DNA of 64,000 nt from Dromiciops gliroides. Lineage: Eukaryota > Chordata > Mammalia > Microbiotheria > Microbiotheriidae. Numbering within the stretch: position 1 is the first letter of the stretch; every line of letters begins with the position of its first letter. Shown here in pieces: positions 21,005 to 33,624 of the stretch. The stretch covers positions 57,735,532 through 57,799,531 of the forward strand of contig NC_057861.1 in NCBI RefSeq assembly GCF_019393635.1. Direction: 5' to 3'. The notes under the pieces are model-generated. The model saw only the letters and a list, made by a program, of their open reading frames with translations, had not been told where the DNA came from and made no database searches. The translations under genes and the position numbers were made by a program.

Positions 21005-21156
21005 AGGGGCAGCTAGGTGGCGCAGTGGATAGAGCACTGGCCCTGGAGTCAGGAGTACCTGAGTTCAAATCTGGCCTCAAACACTTAACACTTACTAGCT
21101 GTGTGGCCCTGGGCAAGTCACTTAACCCCAAGTGCCTCACTAAAAAAAAAAAAAAA
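21005..21156 (+). mobile_element. CORE-SINE
   Basis: Full length; TTCCATTT on both sides; inserted in L3/CR1 sequence. Confidence 0.92.
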
Positions 21157-21430
21157 TTTCCATTTGCCAGGATGTCCCTTATATTGCAGTAAAAGCTATA
21201 TTCTGTTGCTAATTCTGCCTTCTAAGGCCAGAGCTCTCAAGATACTTAAAGACAACACCAATTCCTCTCAAGTCATCATTTCTCCATACCCAATACACCC
21301 TGTAATTCCCCACCATCTTGGAGCTAATTGTCTTTTCGGGGAACAAGGACCAATTCTGTTCCCTGTTTCCAGTAAAGGATAAGGATTCTCAATCCCACTG
21401 ATTCATTAAATGATGGAGTTCCAGGGAGAA

Positions 21431-21564
21431 TTTTTTTTTGCAGGGCAATGACTTGCCCAGGGTCACACAGCTAGTAAGTGTCAAGTGTCTGAGACCGGAT
21501 TTGAATTCATGTCCTCCTGAATCCAGGGCTAGTGCTCTATCCACTGAGCCACCTAGCTGCCCCC
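21431..21564 (-). mobile_element. CORE-SINE
   Basis: T-run at left, GCTGCCCC end at right; small internal loss near the CORE. Confidence 0.9.
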
Positions 21565-22455
21565 CATGGAGAAAATTTGATAGGGAAATGTTCCCACAAC
21601 ACTATAAGCCCAAGTCCTTAACAGATAGTCTACTTGGGCCTCAGCTTTAGGCCACAGATATGGAACTAGAAGGGAGGCCAAGACCACAGAGATGGAACTT
21701 GAACCCAGCTCCTCTCACTCCAGAACCAGTGAGTGGTCTTTCCATTGCTCCGTGCTGTGAGCCCAAGGCAGTCAACTGGTCTCATGACCAGGCCTGAAGT
21801 AGCAAGGGCTGGGGTGGGGGAAGAAATGCAGTTTCCTGCTAATATCCCCAGCACCCCTTTCCTCTCCCCACCCGAGCCTCAATCTCAGAGGTAGAGAACA
21901 CCACAGATAGTCTTTAGTTCCCGTTCTATCTGATGGCTAGTACTTTTGGCAAGGCTTGGTGCACCGGCACGCTGCCAAATCTACCTCCTGAAATTCTGCC
22001 CATTGCTGCCCTCTAGGGCCAAAGCAAGTCTGGTCCCTCCTTCCACTTCACAGCCCTTCACACCCATGAAAAGAGACATCACGTCCCTTCTAAGTCTGTT
22101 CTTCTCCAGGCTACATATCCTTTGTTCCTTCAAACCATCCTCACGGCACGGATTCCAATCTTACCATCCCTCCTCCCCCCCCCCATCCTGGATAGTTTCC
22201 CTCTTCAAATCAGGCTCATTCAACACCATTTCTCCTAAAATGTGGCCCACTTGAACACATACCCCTTGAGTAGGGACTGTGGGTTTTGTGTTTGACACAA
22301 AGTAAAGTTTCACCCAGAACTGAACAATGTACTTGAAATGTGATCTGGCCAGGGTAAAGGGCAGCAATATCGCCCTCATTCTGGTCATGATGCCAGGATC
22401 CAGCGGAGGGACAAAAGACAACCACCTACCCAGATGCAGAACATGATACTGATAG

Positions 22456-22461
22456 TTTAAT
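22456..22461 (-). terminator. Possible BABAM1 polyadenylation signal ATTAAA
   Basis: Reverse-strand ATTAAA about 225 bases beyond the BABAM1 stop. It sits at the edge of an L3-like stretch; no AATAAA was seen nearer. Confidence 0.35.
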
Positions 22462-22686
22462 ACATAGTCAAGATTGGGCATCATGGGGCCCACAAGCTGC
22501 ATTTAGCTTTGTGGTGGGACAGGCCCATGTACCCACATCAGTCATTGATTGAGTCTCACCCAAGAGCCACCATCTCCAATGGGGCCACAGCCACTGTTCT
22601 TAAGGACCCTTTCCCAGGGCCTATGGAAGAAGGGGTCATCCCAGGGAAAGGAGGGGAAGGAAGAGCCTGGAGGCTTGAGGCAGGCC

Positions 22687-25600
22687 TTAAACGGTGGCTT
22701 CCATTTCAGCAGGCTCTTCTTCCTCCAGGAGGCTGTAGGAGGCATGTGTCTGGAAAGGTCTCTGCAAAGGGTGGGCCAGCAGTTTGGCCATGCAGTTGTG
22801 CAGCTCCACAGCTGGCCCTGACAGTGAAACCTCATACTTGTAGCTGGTGCCTTTGGAATCCAAGCCTCCAAAGAGGGCGTATGTGTCCTGGGTGAGGGCG
22901 AGAAGGGGCCAAAGACCATCAGATATGGGCACACACGCATCCACAGGCACACAAAAAGGTGAGGTCCTATGCATAGGCATTCAAAAGAGAAATCCCCTGG
23001 CTCAGGGAAGGGCAAAGAACCCCTAGCTCTGGTCTTCCCCACATTCCAAAATGGCCACCTCTCCATAGGGCAGGAACACGTGGAAAGGACTCTCCAAACT
23101 CAGTAAACACCCTCAAACAGCCATATTCTTGTGGAGGTTGGGGGGGGGCAGGGCGGGGAAGACTAGGGGCAGGAGGCTGTTTGCTGCCTTCGACAAATTC
23201 AGACAACAGCTGGCCTGTCCTTTGGGAAGGGGGTGGGGGCCAAACCTGTGATTTCATTGTTGTCTGGAGCTCCTAGTGAGGAGGTCTCAAAGTATGGCCT
23301 GAGGGCCCTGGCAATAACCTGCCCAGGGTCACACAGCCTATATGTGTCAGACAGGGCATGTCCTCAACTTTTCAGAAGCAGCCTGGACTTGGGAGTCAGA
23401 AGTTATCTTCGTCCTATCCCTGTCCTTATAAGACATGTAACACTGGATAAGTGATGACTTCTCTCAAGCCTCAGACTGTAAAAATGGCCGTTATTATTCT
23501 TGTCCTACCCTCCCAGGACTAACGTTTTATAAGTCCCCCCCCTCCAGTTTTGACATTGTGTTTTCTAAGACCCCCCCCTCATTAGTTCTGATATTCTATG
23601 TTTTATAGTCTAAGGTCAAATGTATAATTTAATCATGGAGGTTGTTGTTGAGGCTATGACGTATCAGTGAGTTACTGGGAAAGACTTGGGGCGGGTGAGG
23701 TTCTACACTCCTCAGCCAAAAATCCCAAAGACCCCTAGTCCTAAACCTCATACCTGTTAGGGCCAGAAGGGATTTTTGAGTTCATATAGTGCACCTTCCC
23801 CCCAAACACACTTTACAAAAGGGGAACCGAAGGCCTGGAGGTGGAGGAATGACTTGCCAGCAGTCAGATGGTGAGTATACCTTGTTCTTCCCTCTTCTCT
23901 TGCCCCATGCCCCTGCCCCCATACACATACACTCTTGTCTCTCTCTCTCTCTCTATCTATCCATCTCAAAAATGCTTAGAATTGGGGACTTGTCCACAGT
24001 CAAATAGTGAGTTAGTGTCTGAGCATATCCCCCCATAACCACACGGTGTAAGCACATTTACATCTCGCCTCCACACCAACCCTAGCCTCCTTTCTAGGAC
24101 TTCTCCTTCACAAAGTGGCAAAAGAGAAGGAGAGCTCAGAATGCAAGTCCCTTGTTGTCCTTGTATTCCTAATGCCTCTGAAAGTCCCAATGCTAGTGTG
24201 AACAATCGGGGGTTTGCCAAAGGGACGGTATCTGGTGGATGGTATCCGGTGGCATCCACATGGCTTTTGCAGCAGTGGGACTGCCTTCCATCACTGGGCC
24301 AGGTCACCTCCTTCTGCTAATGTGCCAGGGGATATGTATTTATTTCAAATATTAATCTTGGTTCAAGCTTTAGGAAACTCTCCTGAATACATTCTCCCCC
24401 TTTAGATCTGCCTTCTCAGGAACAGGCCCCCCTGGCACTCAAGAAGTGATGACCTAGGCCCTGGGGAAAGAAGGGTTAAACATGTAGTGAATTCCTAGCT
24501 AACAAAGTAGCTGTCATACCTGTCATGGCAAGGGCAGAGGATTCAGAGTCAGAAACCCTGGGTTAGATTCCTGGCTCTAAGAGAATCACTTAACTTCTCA
24601 GGGACTCAGTCTCAACATCTGTGAAGATGAAGAGAAAATAACTATACTACCTCTTGAGAGACATGTTATAAGGAAAATGCCAGGGAAAGTGTAAAATGGC
24701 ACAGACTTGAGATGTTATTCTAGTCTCACAGAATTAAAGAAACTCGAAGTTGGAAAGGACTCAGGAGTAGTCGTCTGGAATGGGAATCACAATATTCTGG
24801 ACGAGCGGTCGGCCAGTCTGTCTGGAAGGCCTCTCTCTAGGGATCAGGAACCTACCACCTCCTGAAGCACCTCATTCTATTATGGGAGAGCTCTAGTTAC
24901 AAAAATATTTTGTCGACTCCAACACTGAGTCAAAATTCACCTCCTTCAGCTTTCACCCATTGTTCCTAGGGCTGCCTTCTTGGGCTAAGCACAAATCCAA
25001 ACCCTCTCTTATACTATGTGTCTCTGGATGCCTACAGACAGTGATCATGTCCTCCCAACTGGTCCATTTTGTCCCCTTGAGTTTCCTTCGGCTCTTCAGA
25101 CTGTACAACCCCAAGCATCTTTCTCCAAACGTTCTAGCTTGTCAATGTCCTTCTTGGAGAGAACTCAACAAGATACTCCAGATGCCAAAGGTCAGTGGGA
25201 CCATCAACACCCTCCGTCATCCCGGGCACAATGGCTCTACTATTGCAGCTACAGATCACGTCGACTGCTCTGGTTGTCATATCACACTGCTGACTCATAC
25301 TGAGCCTGAGATCCACTAAAACCCCCAGATCAATAACATCTCATCTTTTTCACTCAAACACCTGTCTAGAGACTTCTCCCTATTTTGAATTTGTGCTGGT
25401 GATTTTTAAAACTCGAATGTAGGACCTCACATTTATTCCTAAAATATTTTCTTTTACTAGATTATGCCCATTATTCTAGCCAGTTAAGATCCTTTTGTAG
25501 AATGATATGTTAGCCACTTCACCTCAGCTTTTTTGTCCTCTGTAAATCTGATGCTTTCATAAGAATGCTGAACTGCAAAGAGTCAGAGACAGATTCAGGC

Positions 25601-28600
25601 ACTCCAGCACTAGAGGCCCCACTCCTGGGTGATGCTGCAGTAATTAATGACCACTTGGCATCCACTCATTCAACCAGCATCAAATTCATCTAGGCTATCA
25701 TTGAGCCTGTATCTTTCCACTTTAGGCCTGAGATACTTGGTTGGATGCTTTTCCAAAATCTACTGTAGGATGTCTTTGGGATACATACCCCTGACCTACC
25801 AACTTGTGACTGTGTCTGATCAGAGCTGAGGTCTGTCCTGGAGGACCTCCCGCTGGCTCTCAGAGCGCATCACTTCCCCTTCTATAGGCTCAGATACTCC
25901 CCCTTCCATAAAATGTTAGTCTTCTTCCAGGACATGAAGCCACGCTTGCTATGCTATAGTTTGGCAGCTTTGCCCTCATCTCTCAACTCACCTTCCAGCT
26001 GGTCTCCTCTTCTTTTTCCTCAGTACCGTTGTGGATATACACCACATCAAAGAAGAAATATGGACACTGAAGCATTTTCTGCGGGGAAAGAAAAACATCA
26101 AACTCTTTCTCAGAAAGGTCGTGTGCTCTGCTAGAAAGGGGCTGGTATTCTCCTGGGAGTCAGGAGAAGCCTGAGTTTAAATCCCACTTCTGACCATTAG
26201 CTGTGTCCCTGCAGGATCTCAAGCTTTAGTTCCTTCATCCGTAAAATGGGGATAATACCTATGGTCCTGCCCATGAATGACAGGGCTGCTGTGAGGAGCA
26301 GATTGATATTGTGGATAAAGTATTTCACAGACCCTAAATGTGTGACCAAAACTTTAGGGTGGTAAAAAAATACTGCATCAACTCTGTGACTTCCACACAG
26401 ATCTGAATCCTAAATCTTCTCCTGACAAAGAATGTTTTCTCCCCCATCAAGGAAAATGGATTCCACAATAGTCCATTGTCCATGTGCAACAACACAGAGT
26501 TAGGAAGTTCTTCCTGATAGGAATCTGTTTGTTTGTTTGGTTTTTGGTTTGGTTTTGGTTTTTTGTGGGGCAATGAGGGTTAAGTGATTTGCCCAGGGTC
26601 ACACAGCTAGTAAGTGTCTAGTGTCAAGTGTATGAGGCCAGATTTGAACTCAGGTCCTTCTGAATCCAGGGCCAGTGTTTTATCCACTGTGCCATCTAGC
26701 TGCCCTTTTTTTAATCTTTTTTTTCCTGATAGGAATCTGAATGGAGATGGCCATGGTGTGCCCATGTCTTCCAGCCTGGCACATCTGTCCACTCATTCCT
26801 TTTCTGACAAATCTTTACTAAGTAACTATGTACACTGCACTCACTGTGCCAGGTACCATGGAGGAAGGGAGAAGAGGGGATAGGACAGGATAAATGAGGC
26901 TGGGTCTTTGCCCTCAAAGATCTCACAACCCAACAAGAGCATATGAAATGTATGCAGAAAAAATACAAAGTAGAATATGGTAACTGCCTGGCAAGACGAG
27001 GTGCTATGAGATGGGTTAGGGAGGAGTCACCTCTCATTCAAGACCAGATTATAATTCAAGAGGGGGTGGTATCTGTAATGAGTCTTGGGGGGGGGGGGGA
27101 GGTAGATTATCAACAGGAAGCAATAGGGGAAGGTCATTCCATGTATAGGAATAGTACCAAAAAAAGGTAGAGAGGAAGAAGAGTCCAGGATAAGCTTGGA
27201 GCCAGTCAGCAGTCCATTCTGGCCAGAGTAGAAGGTATAGGAATGGAAGAAGTGTGAGATCAGGCTAGAAAGGTACGGTGGGACTTGACTGACAAGGGTC
27301 TCGAATGCCAAGAGGAGGAGTCTGGTCTTTCATTGGTAGAGACTGGAGAGCCATTGACAGGTTTTGAGCAGGGGAGTGGGACGATCATGGCAGCAGACCA
27401 AAAAACCCACTCTAGAACCCTACTCCCACACTGTCCGGTCCTCAGCTTTGGAAGGGCAGTTCTTCTCCAGACATCCTACCCTTCTCATCACCTACCTTTA
27501 TGGGCTCCATCATGGCAAACTGGGCCTGGCAGGCAGGGCGACTGTACACCAAGATGGTCCGTACTACGTAGGGGGGTGGGATGGTCTGCACATTCTCTGT
27601 GACTGGAAGCTCAATCTTCTGCTGTCTAGACCAGCGGAAAGAAAGGGGCATGTGACATTTCAGAGCACCTCTGATTTCCTGTCAGCTAATCCTTCATCAA
27701 CGTCATGCTATGCCCCTCCAAACACATCCAGCTAACATGGTACTCTGCCGCCTAAAATGCCAATCTAATCTTTGTGTCAGCAAATGACAACAGCAGCAAC
27801 TTACATAAGGTTGAACAGGCTGTCCAAGTCTGGTATTGGAGAGATAAGGACCAGTGAAAATGCCAGTAATGACCAGATCTCCATCTCTGGAAATGTGGGG
27901 TTCCTTCTTCAAGGCCTCCACAACTTCTGGGTATCCTGTTACCCTCATATCTCCCAAGGTCTCATTTCAATCTGCCCCTCAAAGCCTGGGAAGCCCTCCC
28001 TTTCTATTCTAGTTAGTAAACAGGAGTGCAGGCCCACCATAGGAAAAGGCAGGTGGGCCAGTGATAACCTAGAGCCTTTTGAAAATTACTCTGGGGCAAT
28101 CAGATCACCACAGGAACACCAGAGGAGAAAAGCACAGGCTGGAAAGAGAAGGAGAAATTGGGCAGGGCAGAATGTGGGGTAAGAACAGAGGAGGCTGGGA
28201 AGTGGGCAACACTGGCTATGTCCCAGGAGAGACTTTCTTCCCTGATAACTTTGGAGGTAATGCCATCAGTACTGAGCAATGCTTCAGCAGGGCAACTGAG
28301 CCCCCTCCTCTCTGCATGTGACCACCCCCGCCCCAGCCTCCCCTTTGTCTCTTTCAGAAGGATACTGAAGGCCATGCAGGTAGCCGTTTCGAGGTCGTAG
28401 AGGCAGCTGCACAGCTCCCTGGGGTCAGAAGTCAAGCCTGAGAGCTACAAACAAAAGCAAGGCTGCTCACCTGTTTGTCTTTTGTGGTCTGTGGGTCCCA
28501 CCTCCCAGATAACCATTGGACAGGTAGACAGCTCTTTGGCTGCAGGTACTATTTTTTCTATGTGTCAGCTTAGTTGGTCCTAGAGACGTCCCCGTCCCTA

Positions 28601-31600
28601 GGGGCCCTCTTAGGCTAATCCAACTTTTCTGAGGATCTGAGGTAAGGCAAAAGGGGAGGGGTTTTACAGGGCTCAGTAACGAGGAAGCTTCAATGTAACT
28701 GGCAGTTCTCATCCAATGCCACACCTCTGTGGCCTGTGGTTTCTCATGAACTTGGGTCAAACTTATACACTATCACAGAAAGACAAAGTTGTATAACAGA
28801 AAGACTATCAGACTGGCAATCAGGAGACATTGGTTCAACTCTTCCACCTACTAGCACGTCCCCTCTCTGAACCACATTAATTTGCAGAATTAACTGGGGC
28901 AGACATGTTAGCCAATCCTAAGGTCCCACTCCCAGCTCGGACATACTCTATTTTAAACTTTCTCCCGGCTCTGACTCCCTATGTTTTAAAGTTCCAACTA
29001 GCTCCACATTCCATGTTTTAAAGTCCTTTCCAGCTCTAGGATTAGAAGGCACTTCATCTATGACATCCTATGTTCTGTGTTCTAAGATCAGGTCCACCCA
29101 GCTTTGACCATCTATGATTCACTCAAGGTGAGGAAAAGGTCCTTGCTGTAAGCTGGAAATCAGGGGGAAATGGAAAAGAAACAGAAGAAGAGGGATTGCC
29201 TCCTCCCATTCTCACTTACCCAAGTGGTGTCGTCATTTACCACTACCAGGGCAAACTCGTGGCACTTGTCAATCTTGTGTTTTGTCCGAACAAACATCTC
29301 GATCATCTTCTGGGACACATTCAGGGCATTGGTTTTTGAGCTGTTCAGGGATGACAGAGGACACTCAGTGGGCTCTGGGCAGTGCCAAAGCACCCTTCAG
29401 GTATGGAGAACCACTATGGTTTCTCCAGGGATAGGCACCCCCAAGGCTTAAGATGTATCTTGGGAATGGAGGCTCCATGAAGCTGTCACTTGTCTGGGCT
29501 AAGTCACAAGGGACTCCTTATTATCATTAGCAGTCAGTGTTATATTCCATGGGATGCCGGGCCATAGGAGAATCAGGCTAAGACATCCTCCACCCATGCA
29601 ACAGTGGGTGGCAGGATCATTTCACCCCTTTCCATGCTCTGCACTTCTGCCCCCAGACCTCTGACTGGACTTTCCCCCTTTCCCTCTGAGTAAGATCACA
29701 ACTGATCTGCCGACCCAAAGAGCTGAGCTGGCCACAAATGGCTTTGCCCTCCACATTTCTTGTCCAACCAGTTGCCAAATCACATTGATTCCACTCTCCT
29801 TCTCATTGCTATTGCTCTCAGCCTAGTTTGCCTCTGGCCTGGATTAGTCTAATGGCTTCCTAATTGGTCATCTAGTCTCTTTTCCCCTCTGACTTGTGCT
29901 TCATGTGCTGCCAAAGTGATTTCCCCACTACACGGGTACACTCTGCTCTCTGCTAAAGCATCACAGGACCAATGTCAACTTTGTTACTCTAACCTTCCCA
30001 TCTGTCCTCACCAAAGGGTCCAAAGGTGAAAGGGATGCAGGATCAGAGAGTCCAAATGGGCTTATAAACTAGGGGAGAAAAAAACCCCTCACCCATTAAA
30101 TGACTCCAGTTTTGGCAAAGACATTTCCTCTGACAGGTCCAGGCATATGATCTGTGTTAAAGACAAGGAAAGACGGGGAATGAAGAACAGTTTACACCCA
30201 CTTCAACCCTCCTCCCTGCCCCGGCCTATCCCCAGCAAATCATTCAGCCCTCTGAACCTCAGGCAAACTCCAAAGGAATAGCGTCACCCCAGGTCAACGG
30301 TACCAGCCCTACTATTAGGACTTCTTTTCTAATAAAAAAAAAGTCACCCCAAGAATGGGACTCACCTGAGACACAACAATCTTGGTTATGGCTTAAGTCA
30401 ACCAATAAGGACTTAGTAAAAACCTATATAAGACTCTTTGTAAGATTTTAAGACTCTATTATTTACTAAATGTGTGACCCTGGATAAAACACATTTAGTC
30501 TCTGAGCCTCAGTTTCCCATTTGTAAAATGGAACCAAACAATCCTACCTCAAAAGACTGTAGTAAGGGGGTAGCTAGGTGGTGCAGTGGATAAAGCACTA
30601 GCCCTGGACTCAGGAGGACCTGAATTCAAATCCATCTTCAGACACTTGACACTTACTAGCTGTGTGACCCTGGGAAAGTCACTTAACCCTCACTGCCCCA
30701 CCCCACCCCCAAAAGACTGTGGTAAGGATCAACAGAGGTGCACAGTACTTTGTAAACTGTAAAGTGCAATAAAGGTGAGCTAATAATAATAATATAATCC
30801 AGTCTAACTGTGGAGTGGGCACAGTGGGCAACAATTCCATTTATAATGGCAGGAATTTCCAGTTCTATCAAGAAATCCTAAGCAACCCAGCTCTGATCTA
30901 ACCAGCCACAATGTACCAGAATTCTAGGCCATTAGAGTTGGAAGAGACTTTTATGATCATTGACTTCAGAAAAACTTAGGAAAACTTGTATGAACTGATG
31001 CACAGTAAAGAGAGAATATACAAATACTGCAAAGACAAACAACTTTGAAAGACTCAGGAATTCTGATAGATTCAATGACCAGCCACAATTCCAGAGGACA
31101 CATGAGATAAAACATGCCATCTACCTCCTGTAAGAGAGGTAATGGACTCAGAATGCAGACTGACAGTTTTTTTAATGATCAATGTGAGAATTGCTATGTT
31201 TCACAATATGTGTTTTGAACAGGGGTTTTCTTTTAATTAATTGAAAAAAAAAGTAATTCAAAAAATCATTTAGTCCAACCTCTTCATTTTATAGGTAAGG
31301 ACACTGGAGCCCCAGGGAAGGGTATTCTTGTAAAGTCAAAACGAGAACCCAGGTTCTTCCCAATTCTGGCTGGGGAAAAGGGAACAAAAAGAACTAATTT
31401 TCAGTTCTTGGCCAACTGGCTTCAGGCTGCTATAAAAGCAGCTTCCCATAGGGCAGCACCAGGCTGCAAAGTGAGAATTATATTATCTGTACAACTGACA
31501 GCTCTGCACTGAGGGCTCATGCTACCGAAATTAGTGCTAAGACAAAAGTCCCCCAATTTCTGCAAGTCAGAAGCTGATACATACCACCTTCTCCGGGCAA

Positions 31601-31860
31601 TTGACCCTGGGAGTCCGAACCTGAAATTCTGGAGTCTGTGGCGGCACCTGCCAGGGCTTGCCATTGTTGCTGGGTGGGTTCTGTGGACTGTCGTCAGCAC
31701 TGGCTGCCTCACCCTCCCCTTCACTCCGATTCCCCACGCTTGCTTGGGCACTCAGGGCTCGGTCTTCAGCTCCCTCTGGGTTGGATCGGGTCCGAGGTCT
31801 CTGCTCAATCACACGATCCTCCTCTTCATCTGCAGTACTTCCCGATTCTGCTGGCTCCAT
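22687..31860 (-). CDS. BABAM1: BABAM1 (MERIT40), BRCA1-A and BRISC complex scaffold (complete)
   Basis: Eight coding exons on the minus strand: 31860-31585, 30151-30093, 29340-29220, 28444-28366, 27829-27805 (25 nt), 27625-27496, 26078-25992 and 22887-22687. Phases close to 978 bases, 325 residues; human has 329 by memory. The acidic N-terminus (MEPAESGSTADEEED) is followed by the family signature RTRSNPEGAEDR, then a vWA-like fold from about residue 85 (CPEKVIICLDLSEEMSLPKL, HEFALVVVNDDTTW, IPPPYVVRTILVYSRP) and the C-terminal ELHNCMAKLLAHPLQRP and SYSLLEEEE. The protein holds the BRCA1-A complex (DNA breaks) and BRISC (K63-ubiquitin removal) together in nucleus and cytoplasm. The start context ACCATGG is strong. 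No broken codon was seen. Introns carry SINE, L2 and L3 remains. Confidence 0.97.
23500..23630 (-). repeat. Degenerate copy of the 33-bp tandem repeat family
   Basis: Antisense units (GTTTTATAAGTCCCCCCCC, TTCTATGTTTTATAGTC) in the last BABAM1 intron. Confidence 0.45.
24530..24705 (+). repeat. MIR SINE
   Basis: GAATCACTTAACTTCTCAGG and GACTCAGTCTCAACATCTG in order. Confidence 0.65.
24720..25830. repeat. L3/CR1 LINE 3' region
   Basis: Long run of CR1/L3-type text: GTTCTAGCTTGTCAATGTCC, AGATACTCCAGATGCC, GAGCCTGAGATCCACTAAAA. In the last BABAM1 intron. Confidence 0.7.
26130..26290 (+). repeat. MIR SINE
   Basis: CTGAGTTTAAATCCCACTTC then CATCCGTAAAATGGGGATAA. Confidence 0.7.
26527..26722 (-). 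mobile_element. CORE-SINE
   Basis: TCCTGATAGGAATCTG at both ends; includes a long T-rich tail. Confidence 0.92.
26810..27400 (+). repeat. Old dispersed repeat (CACTGTGCCAGGTACC family)
   Basis: Shares text with stretches near 1231, 34660, 46005 and 52915; family name not recalled with certainty. Confidence 0.4.
27805..27829 (-). CDS. BABAM1: BABAM1 microexon, 25 nt
   Basis: The exon (reverse strand, ACTTGG...CTTAT) is flanked by CCAG and GTAAG. It supplies NLDSLFNLI between TCMAF and QQKIELPV, exactly where human BABAM1 reads NLEGLFSLI. Without it the frame breaks. The preceding exon ends at a weak donor, A followed by GTATCC. Confidence 0.9.
28925..29115 (-). repeat. Degenerate tandem copy of the 33-bp repeat family
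   Basis: Four or five antisense units with CCCAGCTC and ATGTTTTAAAGT joints, in a BABAM1 intron. Confidence 0.55.
29770..30000 (+). repeat. L2 LINE piece
   Basis: CTGGATTAGTCTAATGGCTTCC and TGCTGCCAAAGTGATTTCC, typical of L2. Confidence 0.55.
30568..30710 (+). mobile_element. CORE-SINE
   Basis: AAAAGACTGTRGTAAGG repeated at 30551-30567 and 30711-30727. Confidence 0.95.
30953..31255 (+). repeat. L1 LINE 3' end
   Basis: ACTTGTATGAACTGATGCAC and following text match the reverse of the L1 ends at 33.9 and 42.6 kb. In BABAM1 intron 2. Confidence 0.7.
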
Positions 31861-32499
31861 GGTTGGGGACCTCAAGCTCAAACTGGAAACTCAGCTCAGA
31901 AGTCAGGCCAACCCTCTGAAACAGTATCAGGGAAAGAGGAAAACAGTTGGGAAGAGTCTATAGAAAGACAAGTCGAAGGGACAAGGGCACTCATCTATTT
32001 CACAGGGCCAGAGTCAGCCAACTCGTTATCAGACATGTAAATAAGAGTCAGTGGGGCAGAGTGGAAAGAGCACTTAAGTAGGAACCAGAGACCTTGGTCC
32101 AATTCTACCACCTATATAGCCAAGGGCAAATTGGTCCTTATTAGCACTGAGATGTTATTCCCTCTACAAAAATTTAATGCCAGCTGGGGTCCTCCTGTCA
32201 GTCTGAAAATGTTCCCTTTGTACCCTCTGGCCTCATTTTTCTTCTTTTAAAAATAGCTATACTAATTCTAACTTTGTTTCATGAGGAATGGCAGAGATAA
32301 CATAAAGTACTAATAAACCATGCCATGAGGGGCCACCGTGATGCAAGTTATTATTGCTATATACCCCGGGACTGTAGCTTTTTTCCAATAGTACGTGCTG
32401 AACAAAAATTACCTGGCCTAAGAGAAGCAAGAACAAGTGGAATTCAATCTGTGGGTGCTCTGAAATGGGGAAAAAAGTATAGGCTTAATATCAGAATTA

Positions 32500-32650
32500 G
32501 GAGAGGCCTTAGAACACAGAATGTCAAAGGAAGGGGAGCCCTTAGAACCCAGGATGTCAGAGCTGGGAGCAATTTTAAAACAAAGATCACAGAATGTTGG
32601 AGCTGGAAGAAACTTTAGAATAATGAATATAGAATATACTGAGAGGGATC
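32500..32650 (+). repeat. 33-bp tandem repeat family, about 4 diverged units
   Basis: TTAGAACACAGAATGTC and CCAGGATGTCAGAGCTGGGA units in BABAM1 intron 1. Confidence 0.6.
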
Positions 32651-33260
32651 TTAGCATCTACGTTCTCAAGGGTCTCCAATGTGAAACAACACCTGTTGTC
32701 TTCCAGAACCAGTGCTAGTCACTGGGGATACAAACCCCCCAAACCGAAGCAAACCCTTCCCTCAAGCAGCCGACATTCTATCAGCAGAAAATACATGCCC
32801 GGGTAAATAAATACAAAATACACAGGAAACAAACACAAGGCAATTTCCGGGGCAGGCACTAAGCCCGGGGGATCAGGAAAGGGAGTTCCCAGTTGATCCT
32901 AGAAAAGAACTAGGGATTCCAAGAGACAGAAGCTGGGAGGGAAGCTCTCCAGGCACTCCAGTCCCGCCTATGCAAAAACACGGAGGCGGTAGATGATAGG
33001 CCGGGCACCTGGAACGGCGACACAAGCCAGTAGCACATCGAATGTAGGAGAGGCCTCGGACGTTATCTGGTCCGGCTCCATCCTTTCCCAGAAGAAGATG
33101 CTGAGATCCCGAGAGGTGCGGCCCCGGACACCCCTCCCCGCCAGCGGGCAGGGCCCGCCATTCCTCCCACTCTTGTTTCCCTCCTAAGGCGCTGGCCGCA
33201 GGCCGGGGCTCGGGAACTCCGCCGCAGCCTGTCCTAAGCTGACCCCGCCTCGGCTCTCAC

Positions 33261-33330
33261 CGTCCAGAGTCTCTTTCCCGTCTGTCACTTCAACAGCGGC
33301 AGCTCCGCCTGGAGGCCGCCATCTTCTCCC
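33261..33330 (-). other. BABAM1: BABAM1 non-coding exon 1 (5' edge approximate)
   Basis: On the minus strand a donor GGACG/GTGAGAG lies at 33261/33260, and exon 2 begins after TTTCAG at 31915, 55 bases before the ATG. The leader contains an AAGATGGCGG element that could also open a short upstream ORF if transcription starts before it. Confidence 0.6.
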
Positions 33331-33480
33331 CGCCCCCGGAAGTAGGGCCGCCGAAGAGCCTGCTGGGAGTCGTCGGAGTTTCCGGAAGACGGAGCGGCAG
33401 CGAAAGAGGATGGAAAGGAGGCGGGATCTTAGGGGGCGTGGCCTAGCATCCTCTAAAGACAGGCTAACCGACCGTTATGG
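33316..33480 (-). promoter_or_regulatory. BABAM1 promoter: CpG island, YY1 and ETS motifs
   Basis: A CpG-rich stretch spans about 32940-33530. It carries CCGCCATCTT at 33316-33325 (YY1 in gene orientation) and CCGGAAG at 33336-33342 and 33382-33388 (ETS type). A GACTCCCAGCAGG-like element (ZNF143-like, weak) lies between. No TATA box is visible, as expected of a housekeeping promoter. Confidence 0.6.
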
Positions 33481-33624
33481 GGGCGGGGCCTAAAGGCTGA
33501 GGGCGGGGCCTGCGTTAATTTCTCTCTCCCAGCCTTCCTGCACTGCTTGGATATCTGCCAGAGGGTAGAAAGAAGCTTGTCAAGGGGATTGAGAGAATGT
33601 TTTGTAAACAATTATGTTATCCCA

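Larger units (their letters stand above)
20130..22686. other. Spacer between ANKLE1 promoter and BABAM1 3' end
   Basis: L3/CR1-like text at about 20860-21340 (split by a SINE) and 21870-22440 (CCCAGAACTGAACAATGTAC, CTGGCCAGGGTAAAGGGCA). 20130-20860 is unassigned. Confidence 0.55.

Noticed and set aside
22542-23257. Overlapping ORFs around the BABAM1 last exon
   Set aside because: Off-frame readings of the last coding exon and its intron; the 22687-22887 frame alone matches BABAM1.
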